Below, one piece after another: positions 29,482 through 39,427 of a DNA stretch of 64,000 nt; position 1 is the first letter of the stretch; every line of letters starts with the position of its first letter. The notes below the pieces were generated by a model. The model was not told where the DNA came from, ran no database searches, and was given only the letters and a program-made list of their open reading frames with translations. A program made the position numbers and the translations under genes. Source of the DNA: Nocardia camponoti (GTDB lineage: Bacteria; Actinomycetota; Actinomycetes; Mycobacteriales; Mycobacteriaceae). The stretch is from contig NZ_BMMW01000001.1 in assembly GCF_014646135.1 (NCBI RefSeq), positions 1,443,570 through 1,507,569 of the forward strand. The letters are read 5' to 3'.

Positions 29482-30906
29482 TCAGGCCAGATCAGCGGGC
29501 GAGGACAGGGTGCCGCGCACCGCGGTTGCGGCGGCGACAAGCGGCGAGACCAGGTGGGTGCGACCGCCCTTGCCCTGCCTGCCTTCGAAATTGCGATTCG
29601 ACGTCGACGCGCAGCGCTGGCCCGGCTCAAGTTGATCGGGATTCATACCGAGACACATCGAGCAGCCAGCCTGGCGCCATTCCGCGCCCGCCGCGATGAA
29701 GATTTCGCCAAGGCCTTCTTTTTCGGCTTGCGCGCGAACACGCATGGAACCGGGAACGATCAGCATTCGCACGCCGTCGGCGACCTGACGGTCGCGCAAA
29801 ACGTCGGCCACGGCACGCAAATCCTCAATGCGGCCATTGGTGCACGAGCCGACGAAGACGGTGTCGACCGACACGTCACGCAACGGCATTCCGGGCTCCA
29901 AGCCCATGTAGGTCAATGCCTTTTCGGCCGACTCACGTTCGCTCTCATCGGCGATCTGGGCGGGGTCGGGCACGTTCGCGCCAAGCGGCAGGCCCTGACC
30001 CGGGTTCGTGCCCCACGTGACGAACGGCGTGAGTTCGCTCGCATTGATATGAACTTCGCGATCGAAGACCGCGCCTTCGTCGGTGGCGAGCGCGTCCCAC
30101 GCGGCGACAGCGGCGTCCCAATCGGCACCCTGGGGCGCGTGTGGGCGGCCTTTGAGGAATTCGTAGGTGGTTTCGTCGGGGGCGATCATGCCCGCGCGCG
30201 CACCGGCTTCGATTGACATGTTGCAGATGGTCATCCGCGCTTCCATGGACAGCTTGCGAATAGCTTCGCCGCGATATTCGAGCACGTACCCCTGACCGCC
30301 ACCGGTGCCAATTTCGGCGATCACGGCCAGAATCAGGTCTTTACTCGTGACGCCGGGAGCTAATTCGCCGTCGACGGTAATGGCCATCGTCTTGAACGGA
30401 CGCAGCGAAAGCGTTTGGGTGGCGAGCACATGCTCGACCTCGCTGGTGCCGATGCCCATCGCCAGCGCGCCGAACGCGCCGTGGGTCGAGGTGTGGCTGT
30501 CGCCACAGACCACGGTCATGCCCGGCTGAGTGAGGCCGAGCTGCGGTCCGACGACGTGGACGATGCCCTGTTCGAGATTGCCCATCGAATGCAGGCGCAC
30601 GCCGAATTCGGCGCAGTTGCGGCGCAGCGTCTCAACCTGGGTGCGCGAGATCGGGTCGGCGATCGGCTTATCGATGTCGATCGTTGGGACGTTGTGGTCC
30701 TCGGTCGCGATCGTGAGGTCAGGCCGCCGCACCGGCCGCCCCGCCGCGCGAAGACCGTCGAAGGCCTGCGGGCTTGTGACCTCGTGGACGAGGTGGAGAT
30801 CGATGTAGATCAGATCCGGTTCACGGGAGGAACCTTCGCCAGCGCCAGGGGCGACGACGTGTTGGTCCCACACCTTCTCGGCCAGTGTGCGGGCGCGCTC
30901 GGCCAT
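29482..30906 (-). CDS. leuC: 3-isopropylmalate dehydratase large subunit
   Basis: Aconitase-family large subunit carrying a [4Fe-4S] cluster; interconverts 2- and 3-isopropylmalate. 474 residues: [30 protein letters not shown], and cluster cysteines in GSCTNGR and GCSMCLG, with [10 protein letters not shown] near the end. Ribosome-binding site AAAGGTGATC before the ATG. Divergent from the IclR-type regulator, which probably controls it. Confidence 0.97.
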   Translation of the reverse strand: MAERARTLAEKVWDQHVVAPGAGEGSSREPDLIYIDLHLVHEVTSPQAFDGLRAAGRPVRRPDLTIATEDHNVPTIDIDKPIADPISRTQVETLRRNCAEFGVRLHSMGNLEQGIVHVVGPQLGLTQPGMTVVCGDSHTSTHGAFGALAMGIGTSEVEHVLATQTLSLRPFKTMAITVDGELAPGVTSKDLILAVIAEIGTGGGQGYVLEYRGEAIRKLSMEARMTICNMSIEAGARAGMIAPDETTYEFLKGRPHAPQGADWDAAVAAWDALATDEGAVFDREVHINASELTPFVTWGTNPGQGLPLGANVPDPAQIADESERESAEKALTYMGLEPGMPLRDVSVDTVFVGSCTNGRIEDLRAVADVLRDRQVADGVRMLIVPGSMRVRAQAEKEGLGEIFIAAGAEWRQAGCSMCLGMNPDQLEPGQRCASTSNRNFEGRQGKGGRTHLVSPLVAAATAVRGTLSSPADLA

Positions 30907-30977
30907 TGCTTGATCACCTTTCGACGGAAGACGCTCGTAGTTCTCAGCTTCGGGTTCAGGTACTTGATCCCACGCTT

Positions 30978-31004
30978 TGAGACGCTAGTATCGTTCTATG
31001 AGAC
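30978..31004. promoter_or_regulatory. Candidate LtbR operator between leuC and the IclR regulator
   Basis: Two TGAGAC boxes (30978-30983 and 30999-31004) flank a near-palindrome ACG-CTAGTAT-CGT (30982-30994) that also contains TAGTAT, a plausible -10 for the regulator. Placement in the 90-base divergent gap fits an IclR operator controlling both sides. Inferred from layout only. Confidence 0.45.
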
Positions 31005-31699
31005 AGCATAGCGGTATCGGTGTTCTCGACAAAGCGGTGGCGGTGCTTTATGCCGTCGCCGACGAGCCATGTGGTCTCAACGACCTGTGCACTCGCACCG
31101 GCCTCCCCCGCGCCACCGCCCACCGGTTGGCAGTCGGCTTGGAAACACATCGCCTCCTTGCCCGTGACGGCTCAGGAATGTGGCGGCCAGGGCCTGCCCT
31201 CACCGAGCTAGCGGCAGGCGCTGCTGACCCGCTAGTGGAGGCGGCAGGGGCCATTTTGCCCCGCTTGCGCGAGATTACGGGCGAAAGCGTGCAGCTCTAC
31301 TGCCGCGATGGCAACGCGCGCGTGTGCGTCGCCGCGCTTGAACCGCCCGTGGGGCTGCGCGACACCGTCCCGGTCGGTTCGCGGCTGCCACTCACCGCGG
31401 GCTCAGCGGCCAAGGTGCTGCTCGCGTGGGCCGATCCGGAGTTGCAGCGCACGGTGTTAGCCGACGCGGTTTTTGGCGACCGCGCGCTTGCCGAGGTGCG
31501 TCGCCGTGGCTGGGCGCAAAGCGCCGCTGAGCGGGCGCAGGGCGTTGCGAGCGTGTCGGCGCCGGTGCGCGATGCGAATGGGGCTGTGGTTGCGGCGGTG
31601 TCGGTGTCGGGGCCCATCGACCGGATGGGTCGTCGACCGGGTGCGCGCTGGGCCGCGGATCTAGTCGCGGCGGCCGAAGCGCTGCACAAGCGCCTGTAG
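30998..31699 (+). CDS. ltbR: IclR-family regulator of leucine genes (LtbR-like)
   Basis: IclR-type transcription factor of 233 residues; homologues in Corynebacterium (LtbR) and mycobacteria (Rv2989) lie divergent from leuCD and repress leucine and tryptophan genes. N-terminal winged helix (GLNDLCTRTGLPRATAHRL, about 26-44), C-terminal effector domain with VQLYCRDGNARVCVAALEP and ASVSAPVRDANGAVVAAVSVSGP. The start codon lies only a few bases from a likely -10, so the mRNA may be leaderless. Confidence 0.88.
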   Translation: MRQHSGIGVLDKAVAVLYAVADEPCGLNDLCTRTGLPRATAHRLAVGLETHRLLARDGSGMWRPGPALTELAAGAADPLVEAAGAILPRLREITGESVQLYCRDGNARVCVAALEPPVGLRDTVPVGSRLPLTAGSAAKVLLAWADPELQRTVLADAVFGDRALAEVRRRGWAQSAAERAQGVASVSAPVRDANGAVVAAVSVSGPIDRMGRRPGARWAADLVAAAEALHKRL

Positions 31700-31700
31700 A

Positions 31701-31746
31701 AACAACGAAAGACCCCAGCCGCGATGGCTGGGGTCTTCACGTTGTT
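31701..31746. terminator. Strong bidirectional terminator after ltbR
   Basis: AAGACCCCAGCC (31709-31720) pairs with GGCTGGGGTCTT (31726-31737) around GCGAT, and an outer AACAACG/CGTTGTT extends the stem. It lies between ltbR and the converging tRNA-Glu. Confidence 0.9.
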
Positions 31747-31747
31747 G

Positions 31748-31820
31748 TAGCCCCGACGGGATTCGAACCCGCGCTACCGCCTTGAGAGGGCGGCGTCCTA
31801 GGCCGCTAGACGACGGGGCC
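31748..31820 (-). tRNA. tRNA-Glu (CTC)
   Basis: Seventy-three bases fold as a tRNA read on the minus strand: acceptor GGCCCCG/CGGGGCT with discriminator A, anticodon stem CCGCC/GGCGG with loop CTCTCAA giving anticodon CTC, and T arm GCGGG-TTCGAAT-CCCGT. CCA is not encoded. Lies 30 bases downstream of tRNA-Gln. Confidence 0.95.
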
Positions 31821-31850
31821 ATAGACGATCTCACTAGAAGTGAAACCTTG

Positions 31851-31922
31851 CTGGGGTACCAGGACTCGAACCTAGAATGGCTGAACCAGAATCAGCTGTG
31901 TTGCCAATTACACCATACCCCA
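31851..31922 (-). tRNA. tRNA-Gln (CTG)
   Basis: Seventy-two bases on the minus strand: acceptor TGGGGTA/TACCCCA with discriminator G, anticodon arm GCTGA-TTCTGGT-TCAGC giving CTG, and T arm with GGTTCGAGTCC. It lies just downstream of gltX, whose product in actinobacteria normally charges tRNA-Glu and mischarges tRNA-Gln for the GatCAB route. Confidence 0.95.
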
Positions 31923-32114
31923 ATGTAACGAAACGCTCTCTTGCCCACCGGCTGGTTGTCGGTGTTGCGAGGCCGTGTTCCGCGGCGAGAAGAAGATTAC
32001 CGCATCAGTGGGGGTGAACTACAAATCGCCTGGTTAACGGCACCTTTTGGGCGGTTTTCTGGCTGTTCACCCGGCCGTGGCCCGAGCTTGTCTGGCTCGA
32101 GCCACGGCTAGCGA

Positions 32115-33581
32115 CTACTCCGGCGCGGTCCAGCCTCGGGCCGCGCGCAGGCGCTCAAGCGAGGTATCGCGGCCAAGCAGTTCCATCGACTCATACAGCG
32201 GCGGGCTGATGTGGGAACCGGTCACCGCGACGCGCACCGGCGCGAACGCCTTGCGCGGCTTGAGGCCAAGGTTGTCGATGAGCGCGGTCTTGAGCGCTTC
32301 CTCCAACGCGGGCGTCGTCCACTCGCCCAGCGGTTCCACCGCCGCGATCGCCGCGTCGAGCACCGCGTCGGCTTCGGCGCCCAAATTCTTCGCGCCAGCG
32401 GGCGGGTCGATCGCGAAATCGTCGGTGAACAGGAATTTCAGCAAGTCCCACGCGTCGGCGAGAACAACGATGCGCGTCTGCACCAACTCGGCTGCCGCGA
32501 GGAACAATTCCTCGTCTACCTCAGCACCAATGTGGCCCGCATTGGTGAGGAACTCACGCAATCGGTGACCAAAATCACCCGGTGTCAAAAGGCGAATTTG
32601 TTCCGCATTGATAGCGTCCGCCTTTTTCTGATCAAAACGGGCGGGATTGGAATTGACGGAGGAAACGTCGAACGCGTCAACCATCTCTGTCATGGAGAAC
32701 ACATCGCGGTCTTCGCCAATACTCCAACCGAGCAGCGAAAGGTAATTCAGCAAACCCTCGGGGATGAATCCGCGATCGCGATGGACGAACAGATTCGATT
32801 CCGGGTCACGCTTAGACAACTTCTTGTTGCCCTGGCCCATTACGAATGGTAGATGGCCAAATTCGGGCGTGAAATCGGCGACGCCAATGCGCTGCAACGC
32901 CGCGTAAAGCGCGAGCTGACGCGGTGTGGAGGAAAGCAGATCCTCGCCCCGCAACACATGAGTGATCTTCATCAACGCGTCGTCGACCGGGTTCACCAAG
33001 GTGTAAAGCGGGTCGCCATTTCCACGGGTAAGCGCGAAATCGGGAACGACGCCAGCCTTGATCGTTGTCTCGCCACGCACGAGGTCATTCCAGGTCAGGC
33101 CCTCATCGGGCATCCGCAACCGCACAACAGCGGGACGACCCTCGGCCTTGTAGGCCGCGATTTGCTCGGGCGTGAGGTCACGATCGAAATTGTCGTACCC
33201 GAGCTTGGGGTCGCGACCGGCCGCCTTGTGGCGCGCCTCGACCTCGTCAGGCGTGGAAAACGCCTCGTACGCCTCGCCCGCTTCGAGCAGCTGACGCACG
33301 ACGTCGAGGTGCTGATCGCGACGCAACGACTGCCGATACGGCTCGTACGGGCCACCGACCTCCGGGCCTTCGTCCCAGGTCAGGCCCAGCCAGCGCAGCG
33401 CGTCGAGCAGCGACTGGTAGGACTCCTCGCTGTCGCGCGCGGCGTCGGTGTCTTCGATACGGAAGACGAACTTGCCCCCGTTGTGGCGGGCGAACGCCCA
33501 GTTGAACAGCGCCGTCCTGATCAGGCCGACGTGCGGCGTGCCAGTAGGCGACGGGCAAAAACGGACCCGTACATCACTCAT
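32115..33581 (-). CDS. gltX: Glutamyl-tRNA synthetase
   Basis: Class I aminoacyl-tRNA synthetase, 488 residues. HIGH-type motif is HVGL within [22 protein letters not shown]; the KMSKS motif is KLSKR. Other landmarks: [17 protein letters not shown] and [15 protein letters not shown]. No separate glutaminyl-tRNA synthetase is seen, consistent with the non-discriminating role. Upstream of tRNA-Gln and tRNA-Glu and 22 bases after the FAH-family gene. Confidence 0.97.
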   Translation of the reverse strand: MSDVRVRFCPSPTGTPHVGLIRTALFNWAFARHNGGKFVFRIEDTDAARDSEESYQSLLDALRWLGLTWDEGPEVGGPYEPYRQSLRRDQHLDVVRQLLEAGEAYEAFSTPDEVEARHKAAGRDPKLGYDNFDRDLTPEQIAAYKAEGRPAVVRLRMPDEGLTWNDLVRGETTIKAGVVPDFALTRGNGDPLYTLVNPVDDALMKITHVLRGEDLLSSTPRQLALYAALQRIGVADFTPEFGHLPFVMGQGNKKLSKRDPESNLFVHRDRGFIPEGLLNYLSLLGWSIGEDRDVFSMTEMVDAFDVSSVNSNPARFDQKKADAINAEQIRLLTPGDFGHRLREFLTNAGHIGAEVDEELFLAAAELVQTRIVVLADAWDLLKFLFTDDFAIDPPAGAKNLGAEADAVLDAAIAAVEPLGEWTTPALEEALKTALIDNLGLKPRKAFAPVRVAVTGSHISPPLYESMELLGRDTSLERLRAARGWTAPE

Positions 33582-33603
33582 CGATTCTCAACTTCCGCGA
33601 AAT

Positions 33604-34377
33604 TCAGCGCTTGGTAGCAACAGGATTGGTGAGGGTACCGATGCCCTCGATGGTCACCGAGACGTTCTCGCCCGCTTGCAGCGGACCAACGCCTTCCGGT
33701 GTGCCAGTGAGAATTACGTCACCTGGCAGCAACGTCATCACTGACGAGATCCACTCGATGATCTTCGGAATATCGTGCAGGAAAAGGGAAGTGCGGCTTC
33801 GCTGCTTCTCCGCGCCATCAACAGTGGTGGTAATTTCCAAATCGCTTGGGTCAAGCGATGTTTCGATCCACGGGCCAAGTGGGCAGAAAGTGTCATATCC
33901 CTTGGCGCGCGTCCACTGCCCATCGTGGCGTTGTTGATCACGTGCGGTCACGTCGTTGGCGCAGGTGTAACCGAGAATCACCTCGGCCGCTTTGGCGGCA
34001 CTCACGTCTTTGCACGGACGACCGATCACAACGGCCAATTCGCCTTCGTAATCGACCTGAGAAGCGCTGGGCGGCAAGATAATCGGCGCGCCAGGACCAA
34101 CGATTGACGTGTTTGGCTTGAGGAAGATCACCGGGTCGACCGGCGCTTCGCCGCCCATCTCCTTGGCGTGCGCGGCGTAGTTCTTGCCGATCGCGATCAC
34201 CTTGCTCGCCAAGATCGGCGCGAGCAGCCGCACGTCGGCGAGTGGCCAACTGCGGCCGGTGAAGGTGGGCGAGCCGAACGGGTGTTCGGCGATCTCCTTA
34301 GCAATAGCGTCGCTTCCGTCACCTTCGATGCTGACGAACGCGACTCCATCGGGACTGGCAACTCGACCTAGGCGCAT
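33604..34377 (-). CDS. Fumarylacetoacetate hydrolase-family protein
   Basis: FAH-family hydrolase or decarboxylase of 257 residues (equivalent to Rv2993c, often annotated as a 2-hydroxyhepta-2,4-diene-1,7-dioate isomerase). Metal-site motifs are visible: DPVIFLKPNTSIVGPG, VDYEGELAVVIGRPC (E-x-E) and the ANDVTARDQQ region, followed by KGYDTFCPLGPW and LLPGDVILTGTPEGVGPL. The substrate is not predictable. Runs directly into gltX. Confidence 0.9.
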   Translation of the reverse strand: MRLGRVASPDGVAFVSIEGDGSDAIAKEIAEHPFGSPTFTGRSWPLADVRLLAPILASKVIAIGKNYAAHAKEMGGEAPVDPVIFLKPNTSIVGPGAPIILPPSASQVDYEGELAVVIGRPCKDVSAAKAAEVILGYTCANDVTARDQQRHDGQWTRAKGYDTFCPLGPWIETSLDPSDLEITTTVDGAEKQRSRTSLFLHDIPKIIEWISSVMTLLPGDVILTGTPEGVGPLQAGENVSVTIEGIGTLTNPVATKR

Positions 34378-34597
34378 ACCGGCGAGTCTATCGAGGCGGG
34401 CCTACCTGGCTGAACGCGGCGTCATGCGTGTTGTCACCGGCCCCAATTCGCGATCCGCGTGTGACCGACCAGACACCCAAACGTGGACGCGGTTTTGGCG
34501 GCGAGCGGTGTAGCGTGATTTTCGGTGTTCATACCATGAGACTTGGATCTCAGATAATGAGATGCAATCGTGCGAGCTGGCGATAGTGAGGCACCCC

Positions 34598-35779
34598 GTG
34601 ACCCCAACCGAACACAGGCGAATTGGCACCGCGCAACGCTGGATGATGTTGGCGCTAGGCGTTTTCGCGCAGACGTCGTCGGCGATGTTCATCCACGGCA
34701 CGCCGTTTTTGCTGCCCGCACTCACCGCACGCGGTGATTCACTTCCCGCGGCGGGCGCGCTCGTCGCGTTGCCGACAGTCGGGCTCGTGTGCACGCTCAT
34801 CGCGTGGGGCTATGTCGTTGATCGCATCGGCGAACGTGTCGTTTTGGTCGCGGGAACGGCGTTGATGTTCGTCGCGGGAACGGCCGCCGCGCTGGTCGAC
34901 AACCACATCGTGTTCGGGGCGCTGCTGTTCATCGGTGGTGTTGGTGCGGCCAGCTCAAACGGGGCGAGCGGGCGCGTCATCGTCGGGTGGTTCCCGCCAG
35001 AACGACGTGGGCTCGCGATGGGCATTCGCCAGACCGCGCAGCCGCTTGGCGTTGGGTTGGGCGCGCTGGCGATCCCGTGGGTCGCGTCGCATCACGGCAT
35101 CCCCGCCGCACTGCTCGTACCTGCGGTAATGGCCGGCTTGGCGGCGATCGGGTGCGCGGTTGGCATCGTCGATCCGCCGCGTCCGGCGACCAAAGCTGCC
35201 GACCGCGCCAACCCCTATCGCGGCGATTCCACGCTGTGGCGCATTCACGCGGTGTCGATCTTGTTGGTTGTCCCGCAGGGCACGCTGTGGACGTTCGCGC
35301 TGCTGTGGCTCAATGTCGACCTCGGCTGGTCGCTGGCGGGCGCCGGATTGCTGATGACCATCACCCAATTCCTCGGTGCCGCAGGGCGTATCGGGGCAGG
35401 CGCGTGGTCGGATCGGGTCGGCAGCCGCCTGCGACCGCTGCGTCAGGTCGCGATCGCTGCGGTGATCGCGATGGCCGCGCTGGCGGTGTGTGCGTGGACG
35501 CAGTGGTGGTGGGTCGCGGTGCCACTGATGGTTGTCGCGTCAGTTATCTCGGTGTCGGACAACGGATTAGCGTTCACCGCCGTCGCGGAACTGGCTGGAC
35601 CGTTCTGGTCGGGACGCGGGCTTGGGATTCAAAACACGGGCCAGAATCTCGCGATGGCCGCGCTCCCACCGGTTTTCGGGGCGATCATCAGTGCGACGGG
35701 GTTCCCGGTGGTGTTCGCGTTGGCCGCAGTGGCTGCCGCTGTGGCGGTGCCGTTGGTGCCGGGCGTGCGCGGCAGGTAG
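34598..35779 (+). CDS. Major facilitator superfamily transporter
   Basis: Twelve-helix MFS permease of about 393 residues (position of Rv2994 in M. tuberculosis); substrate unknown. Typical features include the loop 2-3 motif DRIGERVVLVAG and the GxxxD-R-type second-half motif GAWSDRVGSRLRPLRQ. GTG 34598 was chosen because GAGG lies 7 bases upstream; an ATG at 34562 is in frame and would add 12 residues. Divergent from the FAH gene, convergent with leuB. Confidence 0.88.
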   Translation: MTPTEHRRIGTAQRWMMLALGVFAQTSSAMFIHGTPFLLPALTARGDSLPAAGALVALPTVGLVCTLIAWGYVVDRIGERVVLVAGTALMFVAGTAAALVDNHIVFGALLFIGGVGAASSNGASGRVIVGWFPPERRGLAMGIRQTAQPLGVGLGALAIPWVASHHGIPAALLVPAVMAGLAAIGCAVGIVDPPRPATKAADRANPYRGDSTLWRIHAVSILLVVPQGTLWTFALLWLNVDLGWSLAGAGLLMTITQFLGAAGRIGAGAWSDRVGSRLRPLRQVAIAAVIAMAALAVCAWTQWWWVAVPLMVVASVISVSDNGLAFTAVAELAGPFWSGRGLGIQNTGQNLAMAALPPVFGAIISATGFPVVFALAAVAAAVAVPLVPGVRGR

Positions 35780-35895
35780 TCGAGAGTTGTTGCTGCGCAC
35801 TGGGTCTCGCCAGGCGAACTAATTTGGTTGTGGCGCAGCAGCTTTAAGCGGGGACGCAGCGGCCGATGCCGCGAATCCTGCAGCCACGCACAGCA

Positions 35896-35930
35896 AAAGG
35901 CCCACCCGAGCGATCTCGGGCGGGCCCTTT
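35896..35930. terminator. Hairpin between MFS gene and leuB
   Basis: The segment AAAGGCCCACCCGAG pairs with CTCGGGCGGGCCCTTT around CGAT with one mismatch, and is flanked by A and T runs on either side. It can end the MFS transcript and the converging leuB transcript. Confidence 0.8.
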
Positions 35931-35945
35931 GCGTTCGACTACGAA

Positions 35946-36953
35946 CTACACGATCGCGGCGATGCGGTCGCCGACCTCAACCGTCGACGCCGCGCCCGAG
36001 CGCTGCGCGAGGTCCTTCGCCACTGCCGACTCGATGCGCGCGGCACCCTCGGTGTCGCCAATGTGGTTGAGCAGCAACGCGACCGACAGGATCGCGGCGG
36101 TCGGGTCGGCCTTGCTCTGGCCCGCGATATCGGGCGCGCTGCCGTGCACCGGCTCGAACATCGACGGGTTCACACCCGATGCGTCGATGTTGCCCGACGC
36201 GGCGAGGCCGATGCCACCGGTGACGGCGGCGGCGAGGTCGGTGATGATGTCGCCGAACAGGTTGTCGGTGACGATCACGTCGAAGCGACCCGGGTCGTTG
36301 ACCATGTGGATGGTCGCGGCGTCGATGTGCTGGTAACCCGTTGTGACATCAGGGAATTCGGCGCCGACCTCGTCGACGGTGCGCTGCCACAGCGAACCGG
36401 CGAAGGTAAGCACGTTGGTCTTGTGCACCAGCGTCAGGTTCTTACGCCGAGCCTGCGCGGCGGCGAACGCGTAGCGGACAACGCGCTCAATGCCGAAGCG
36501 GGTGTTGTTGGAGACCTCGGTCGCCACCTCATGCGGGGTGTCGACGCGAATCGCGCCGCCGGTGCCGGTGTAAGGGCCCTCGGTGCCTTCACGCACGACG
36601 ACGAAGTCGATGTCGGGGTTGCCAGCCAGCGGGCTCGTGACGCCGGGGAACAGCTTCGACGGGCGAAGGTTCACGTGGTGATCGAGCGCGAAGCGGGTCT
36701 TGAGCAGCAGACCGCGCTCAAGCACGCCCGACGGCACCGACGGATCACCAATGGCGCCAAGGAGAATCGCGTCATGCTGCTTGAGTTCGGGCAGCACCGA
36801 CTCGGGCAGGATCTCGCCGGTGCGGTGGTAGCGCGCGGCACCGAGGTCGTATTCGGTCTTCTCGACACCCGGCGCGACAACGTCGAGCACCTTGAGCGCT
36901 TCGGCGATGACCTCGGGACCGATGCCGTCGCCAGCGATGACAGCGAGTTTCAT
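35946..36953 (-). CDS. leuB: 3-isopropylmalate dehydrogenase
   Basis: NAD-dependent oxidative decarboxylase of leucine synthesis, 335 residues. [14 protein letters not shown] at the start, the substrate arginines in [28 protein letters not shown], and the Mg-binding [14 protein letters not shown] with HGSAPDIAG for NAD. It follows serA by about 100 bases on the same strand, as in mycobacteria. Confidence 0.97.
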   Translation of the reverse strand: MKLAVIAGDGIGPEVIAEALKVLDVVAPGVEKTEYDLGAARYHRTGEILPESVLPELKQHDAILLGAIGDPSVPSGVLERGLLLKTRFALDHHVNLRPSKLFPGVTSPLAGNPDIDFVVVREGTEGPYTGTGGAIRVDTPHEVATEVSNNTRFGIERVVRYAFAAAQARRKNLTLVHKTNVLTFAGSLWQRTVDEVGAEFPDVTTGYQHIDAATIHMVNDPGRFDVIVTDNLFGDIITDLAAAVTGGIGLAASGNIDASGVNPSMFEPVHGSAPDIAGQSKADPTAAILSVALLLNHIGDTEGAARIESAVAKDLAQRSGAASTVEVGDRIAAIV

Positions 36954-37057
36954 TGTGTGCCTTCCGTTTCGAATGGGGCGGATCGGTCCGCGCCGGAAAC
37001 AGTTCGCGCGCCGCCCTTTTCGAACAAGGACGGCGCGCGACTGTCGAAAACTACTTC

Positions 37058-38656
37058 TTAAACCAGGTCGACCTGGACGACCTTCGCGGCACCGACGGCC
37101 TCGCCGATCGCGGTCTGCACGTCGGCGGGAACCTCGCGGTTCACGCGAAGCACGACGGTTGCCCCTTCGGCGTCGACGTCCTGGCTCAGCTGCGCGGCGA
37201 GGATGTCGATCTCGGCCTGGCCAAGCAGGGTACCGATCTTGCCAAGCGCGCCCGGCTTGTCGCTGTAGTTCAGCACGGCGAGGTTGAGGCCCTCGGCGCG
37301 CATGTCGTAGTTGCGGCCGTTGATGTTGACGAACTTCTCAACGAGGTTGGGCTCGGTGAGCGTGCCCGCGACGTTGAGGGTGGAACCGTCGCCGAACACG
37401 GCGCGCAGGTCGACGACGCTGCGGTGGGTGGGGCTTTCGGTCGCGGTGGTGACGGTGGCGGTGATGCCACGCTCCTTCGCGAGGGACGGCGCGTTGACGA
37501 AGGTGACCTGATCTTCGACGAGCGCGGAGAACACGCCACGCAGTGCCGAAAGCTCAAGCACCGCAACATCTTCCGAGGCAAGCTCGCCACGGACCTGCAC
37601 CTCGATGCTGACCGGCAGCTCGTTGGCGATGGCACCGAGCAGCGCGCCCTGCTTGCGGACAACGTCGAGCCACGGGGCGACGACATCGTTCACTGCACCG
37701 CCGGTGACGTTCACCGCACCCGGCACGAACTCGCCAGCCAGCGCGAGCAGCACGGACTTGGCGACATCGGTGCCAGCGCGATCCTGCGCCTCAGACGTGG
37801 AAGCGCCGAGGTGCGGGGTCACGACGACCTGCTCAAGGTCGAAAAGCGGGCTGTCGGTGCAGGGTTCGGTCTCGAAAACGTCGAGGCCAGCGGCGCGCAC
37901 GTGGCCGGACTTGATGGCGTCGGCGAGCGCCTGCTCGTCGATGAGGCCACCACGCGCGGCGTTGACGATGATGACGCCCGGCTTGGTCTTCGCCAGCGTC
38001 TCCTTGTTCAGCATGCCCTTGGTCTCAGGAGTCTTGGGCAGGTGAATGGAGAGGAAGTCGGCGCGCTCAAGCACCTCGTCCAGGGTCAGCAGTTCGATGC
38101 CGAGCTGGGCGGCGCGGGCCGGCGAGGTGTAGGGGTCGTACGCGACGATCTTGGTCTCGAACGCGGCGAGACGCTGCGCGAACAGCTGACCGATGCGGCC
38201 GAGGCCGATCACGCCAACGGTCTTGCCGAGGATCTCGACACCGTTGAACTTGCTGCGCTTCCAGGTCTTTTCGCGCAGGGTCGCGTCAGCGGCCGGGATC
38301 TGGCGCGCGGCGGCGAGCAGCAGCGTGACCGCGTGCTCAGCGGCGGTGTGGATGTTGGAGGTGGGCGCGTTCACGACCATCACGCCACGCTCGGTGGCGG
38401 CGGGCACGTCGACGTTGTCGAGGCCAACGCCCGCGCGAGCGACGATCTGGAGCTTCTTGCCCGCTTCGAGGACCTCGGCATCAACCGTGGTTGCCGAACG
38501 CACGAGGATCGCGTCAGCGTCGGGGACCGCGGCGAGCAGTGCCGCGCGGTCGGGGCCATCGACCCAGCGAACCTCGACACCGTCACCGAGTGCGTCGACG
38601 GTCGACTGGGCGAGCTTGTCGGCGATCAGAACTACAGGACGGCCTGCTTGGCTCAC
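37058..38656 (-). CDS. serA: D-3-phosphoglycerate dehydrogenase
   Basis: First enzyme of serine synthesis, oxidising 3-phosphoglycerate with NAD. The 532-residue protein is the long actinobacterial form: substrate and Rossmann domains ([29 protein letters not shown], catalytic His in [12 protein letters not shown]), an allosteric-substrate-binding insert (about 315-450) and a C-terminal ACT domain ([17 protein letters not shown]) for serine feedback. GTG start at 38656. Upstream of leuB. Confidence 0.97.
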   Translation of the reverse strand: MSQAGRPVVLIADKLAQSTVDALGDGVEVRWVDGPDRAALLAAVPDADAILVRSATTVDAEVLEAGKKLQIVARAGVGLDNVDVPAATERGVMVVNAPTSNIHTAAEHAVTLLLAAARQIPAADATLREKTWKRSKFNGVEILGKTVGVIGLGRIGQLFAQRLAAFETKIVAYDPYTSPARAAQLGIELLTLDEVLERADFLSIHLPKTPETKGMLNKETLAKTKPGVIIVNAARGGLIDEQALADAIKSGHVRAAGLDVFETEPCTDSPLFDLEQVVVTPHLGASTSEAQDRAGTDVAKSVLLALAGEFVPGAVNVTGGAVNDVVAPWLDVVRKQGALLGAIANELPVSIEVQVRGELASEDVAVLELSALRGVFSALVEDQVTFVNAPSLAKERGITATVTTATESPTHRSVVDLRAVFGDGSTLNVAGTLTEPNLVEKFVNINGRNYDMRAEGLNLAVLNYSDKPGALGKIGTLLGQAEIDILAAQLSQDVDAEGATVVLRVNREVPADVQTAIGEAVGAAKVVQVDLV

Positions 38657-38778
38657 TGTGGGGTACTCCTGAACAAGAATAGGGTCGGCAGTTACCGCGG
38701 CCCAGAATAGTCGGGGCTTGTCGGAGCCGTCGCGGCCGGGTTACCCGGCTGGGCGAAAAGGGCCATGAAACGCGGAAA

Positions 38779-38800
38779 CTCCGCACCATCTGGTGCGGAG
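38779..38800 (-). terminator. Hairpin after the cold-shock gene
   Basis: CTCCGCACCA (38779-38788) and TGGTGCGGAG (38791-38800) are a perfect 10-bp inverted repeat. On the minus strand it lies 29 bases after the cold-shock stop, before serA, and is followed by TTTCC. Confidence 0.8.
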
Positions 38801-38829
38801 CTTCAACTACGACGTGGTCGCGCAGGAAC

Positions 38830-39033
38830 TCAGAGGACGCGAACGTCCTGTGCCTGCGGGCCCTTCTGGCCCTGACCGATCTCGAACTCAACGCGCTGAC
38901 CCTCGTCGAGGGAGCGGAAGCCCGAGCCGCTCACAGCGGAGTAATGCACGAAGACGTCGGGGCCGCCGCCGTCTTGTGCGATGAAGCCGAAGCCCTTCTC
39001 GCTGTTGAACCACTTCACAATGCCCTGAGCCAT
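38830..39033 (-). CDS. Cold-shock protein
   Basis: CspA-type single-domain RNA chaperone of 67 residues: [18 protein letters not shown] with RNP1 KGFGFI at 13-18 and RNP2 VFVHYS at 27-32. The ATG at 39033 has AGAAGG 7 bases upstream; longer upstream readings lack homology. It is monocistronic, ending in its own hairpin. The gap before it could hold a long 5' leader as in other csp genes. Confidence 0.96.
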   Translation of the reverse strand: MAQGIVKWFNSEKGFGFIAQDGGGPDVFVHYSAVSGSGFRSLDEGQRVEFEIGQGQKGPQAQDVRVL

Positions 39034-39427
39034 TTTAAAACCTTCTGTAGACGAGCCAGGTCCTAATAGTCCGGTCCCGGTCTCGCCGACCACAATGCCA
39101 CGATTCGGGCAATTACTCCACACATCCGGTTGTTGATTGTGAGGAAGCCAACGTCGCAACCTTGGCAAACACCACTAAAACGCCTGGATGCTGGGGATAT
39201 GCCAGACAGTTAGCTGTGGGGATGCCCATTGTTGTTCGCACGCATTACGTACCGACTGGCCTGCTCGCGTCCGTTACCGCCCTGGTGAACAGTTCGAACT
39301 TTTCACTGACATGTCAGCGGCCCTTTACATTTTCAATAATTCGAGTACGGCAAATTTCCTACCAGCGTACTTTCCCTGTTTGTGAGGGCCAACACGCCTC
39401 GCTGGGAAATCACATAGGGAGCAGCTC
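39034..39427. promoter_or_regulatory. Gene-free divergent region with two perfect palindromes
   Basis: About 390 bases between the cold-shock gene (minus) and the MHYT gene (plus). The right half is noticeably AT-richer. Two perfect palindromes lie close together: AGTTCGAACT at 39291-39300 and CTGACATGTCAG at 39306-39317, about 110-140 bases before the MHYT start. They look like a paired operator. No short gene is supported. Confidence 0.5.

Noticed and set aside
36063..38710. Long plus-strand frames opposite leuB and serA
   Set aside because: Antisense shadows of two confidently identified enzymes, without family features.
39188..39385. Short plus-strand ORF in the gap before the MHYT gene
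   Set aside because: No ribosome-binding site, no family pattern, and it runs through the palindromes; judged non-coding.
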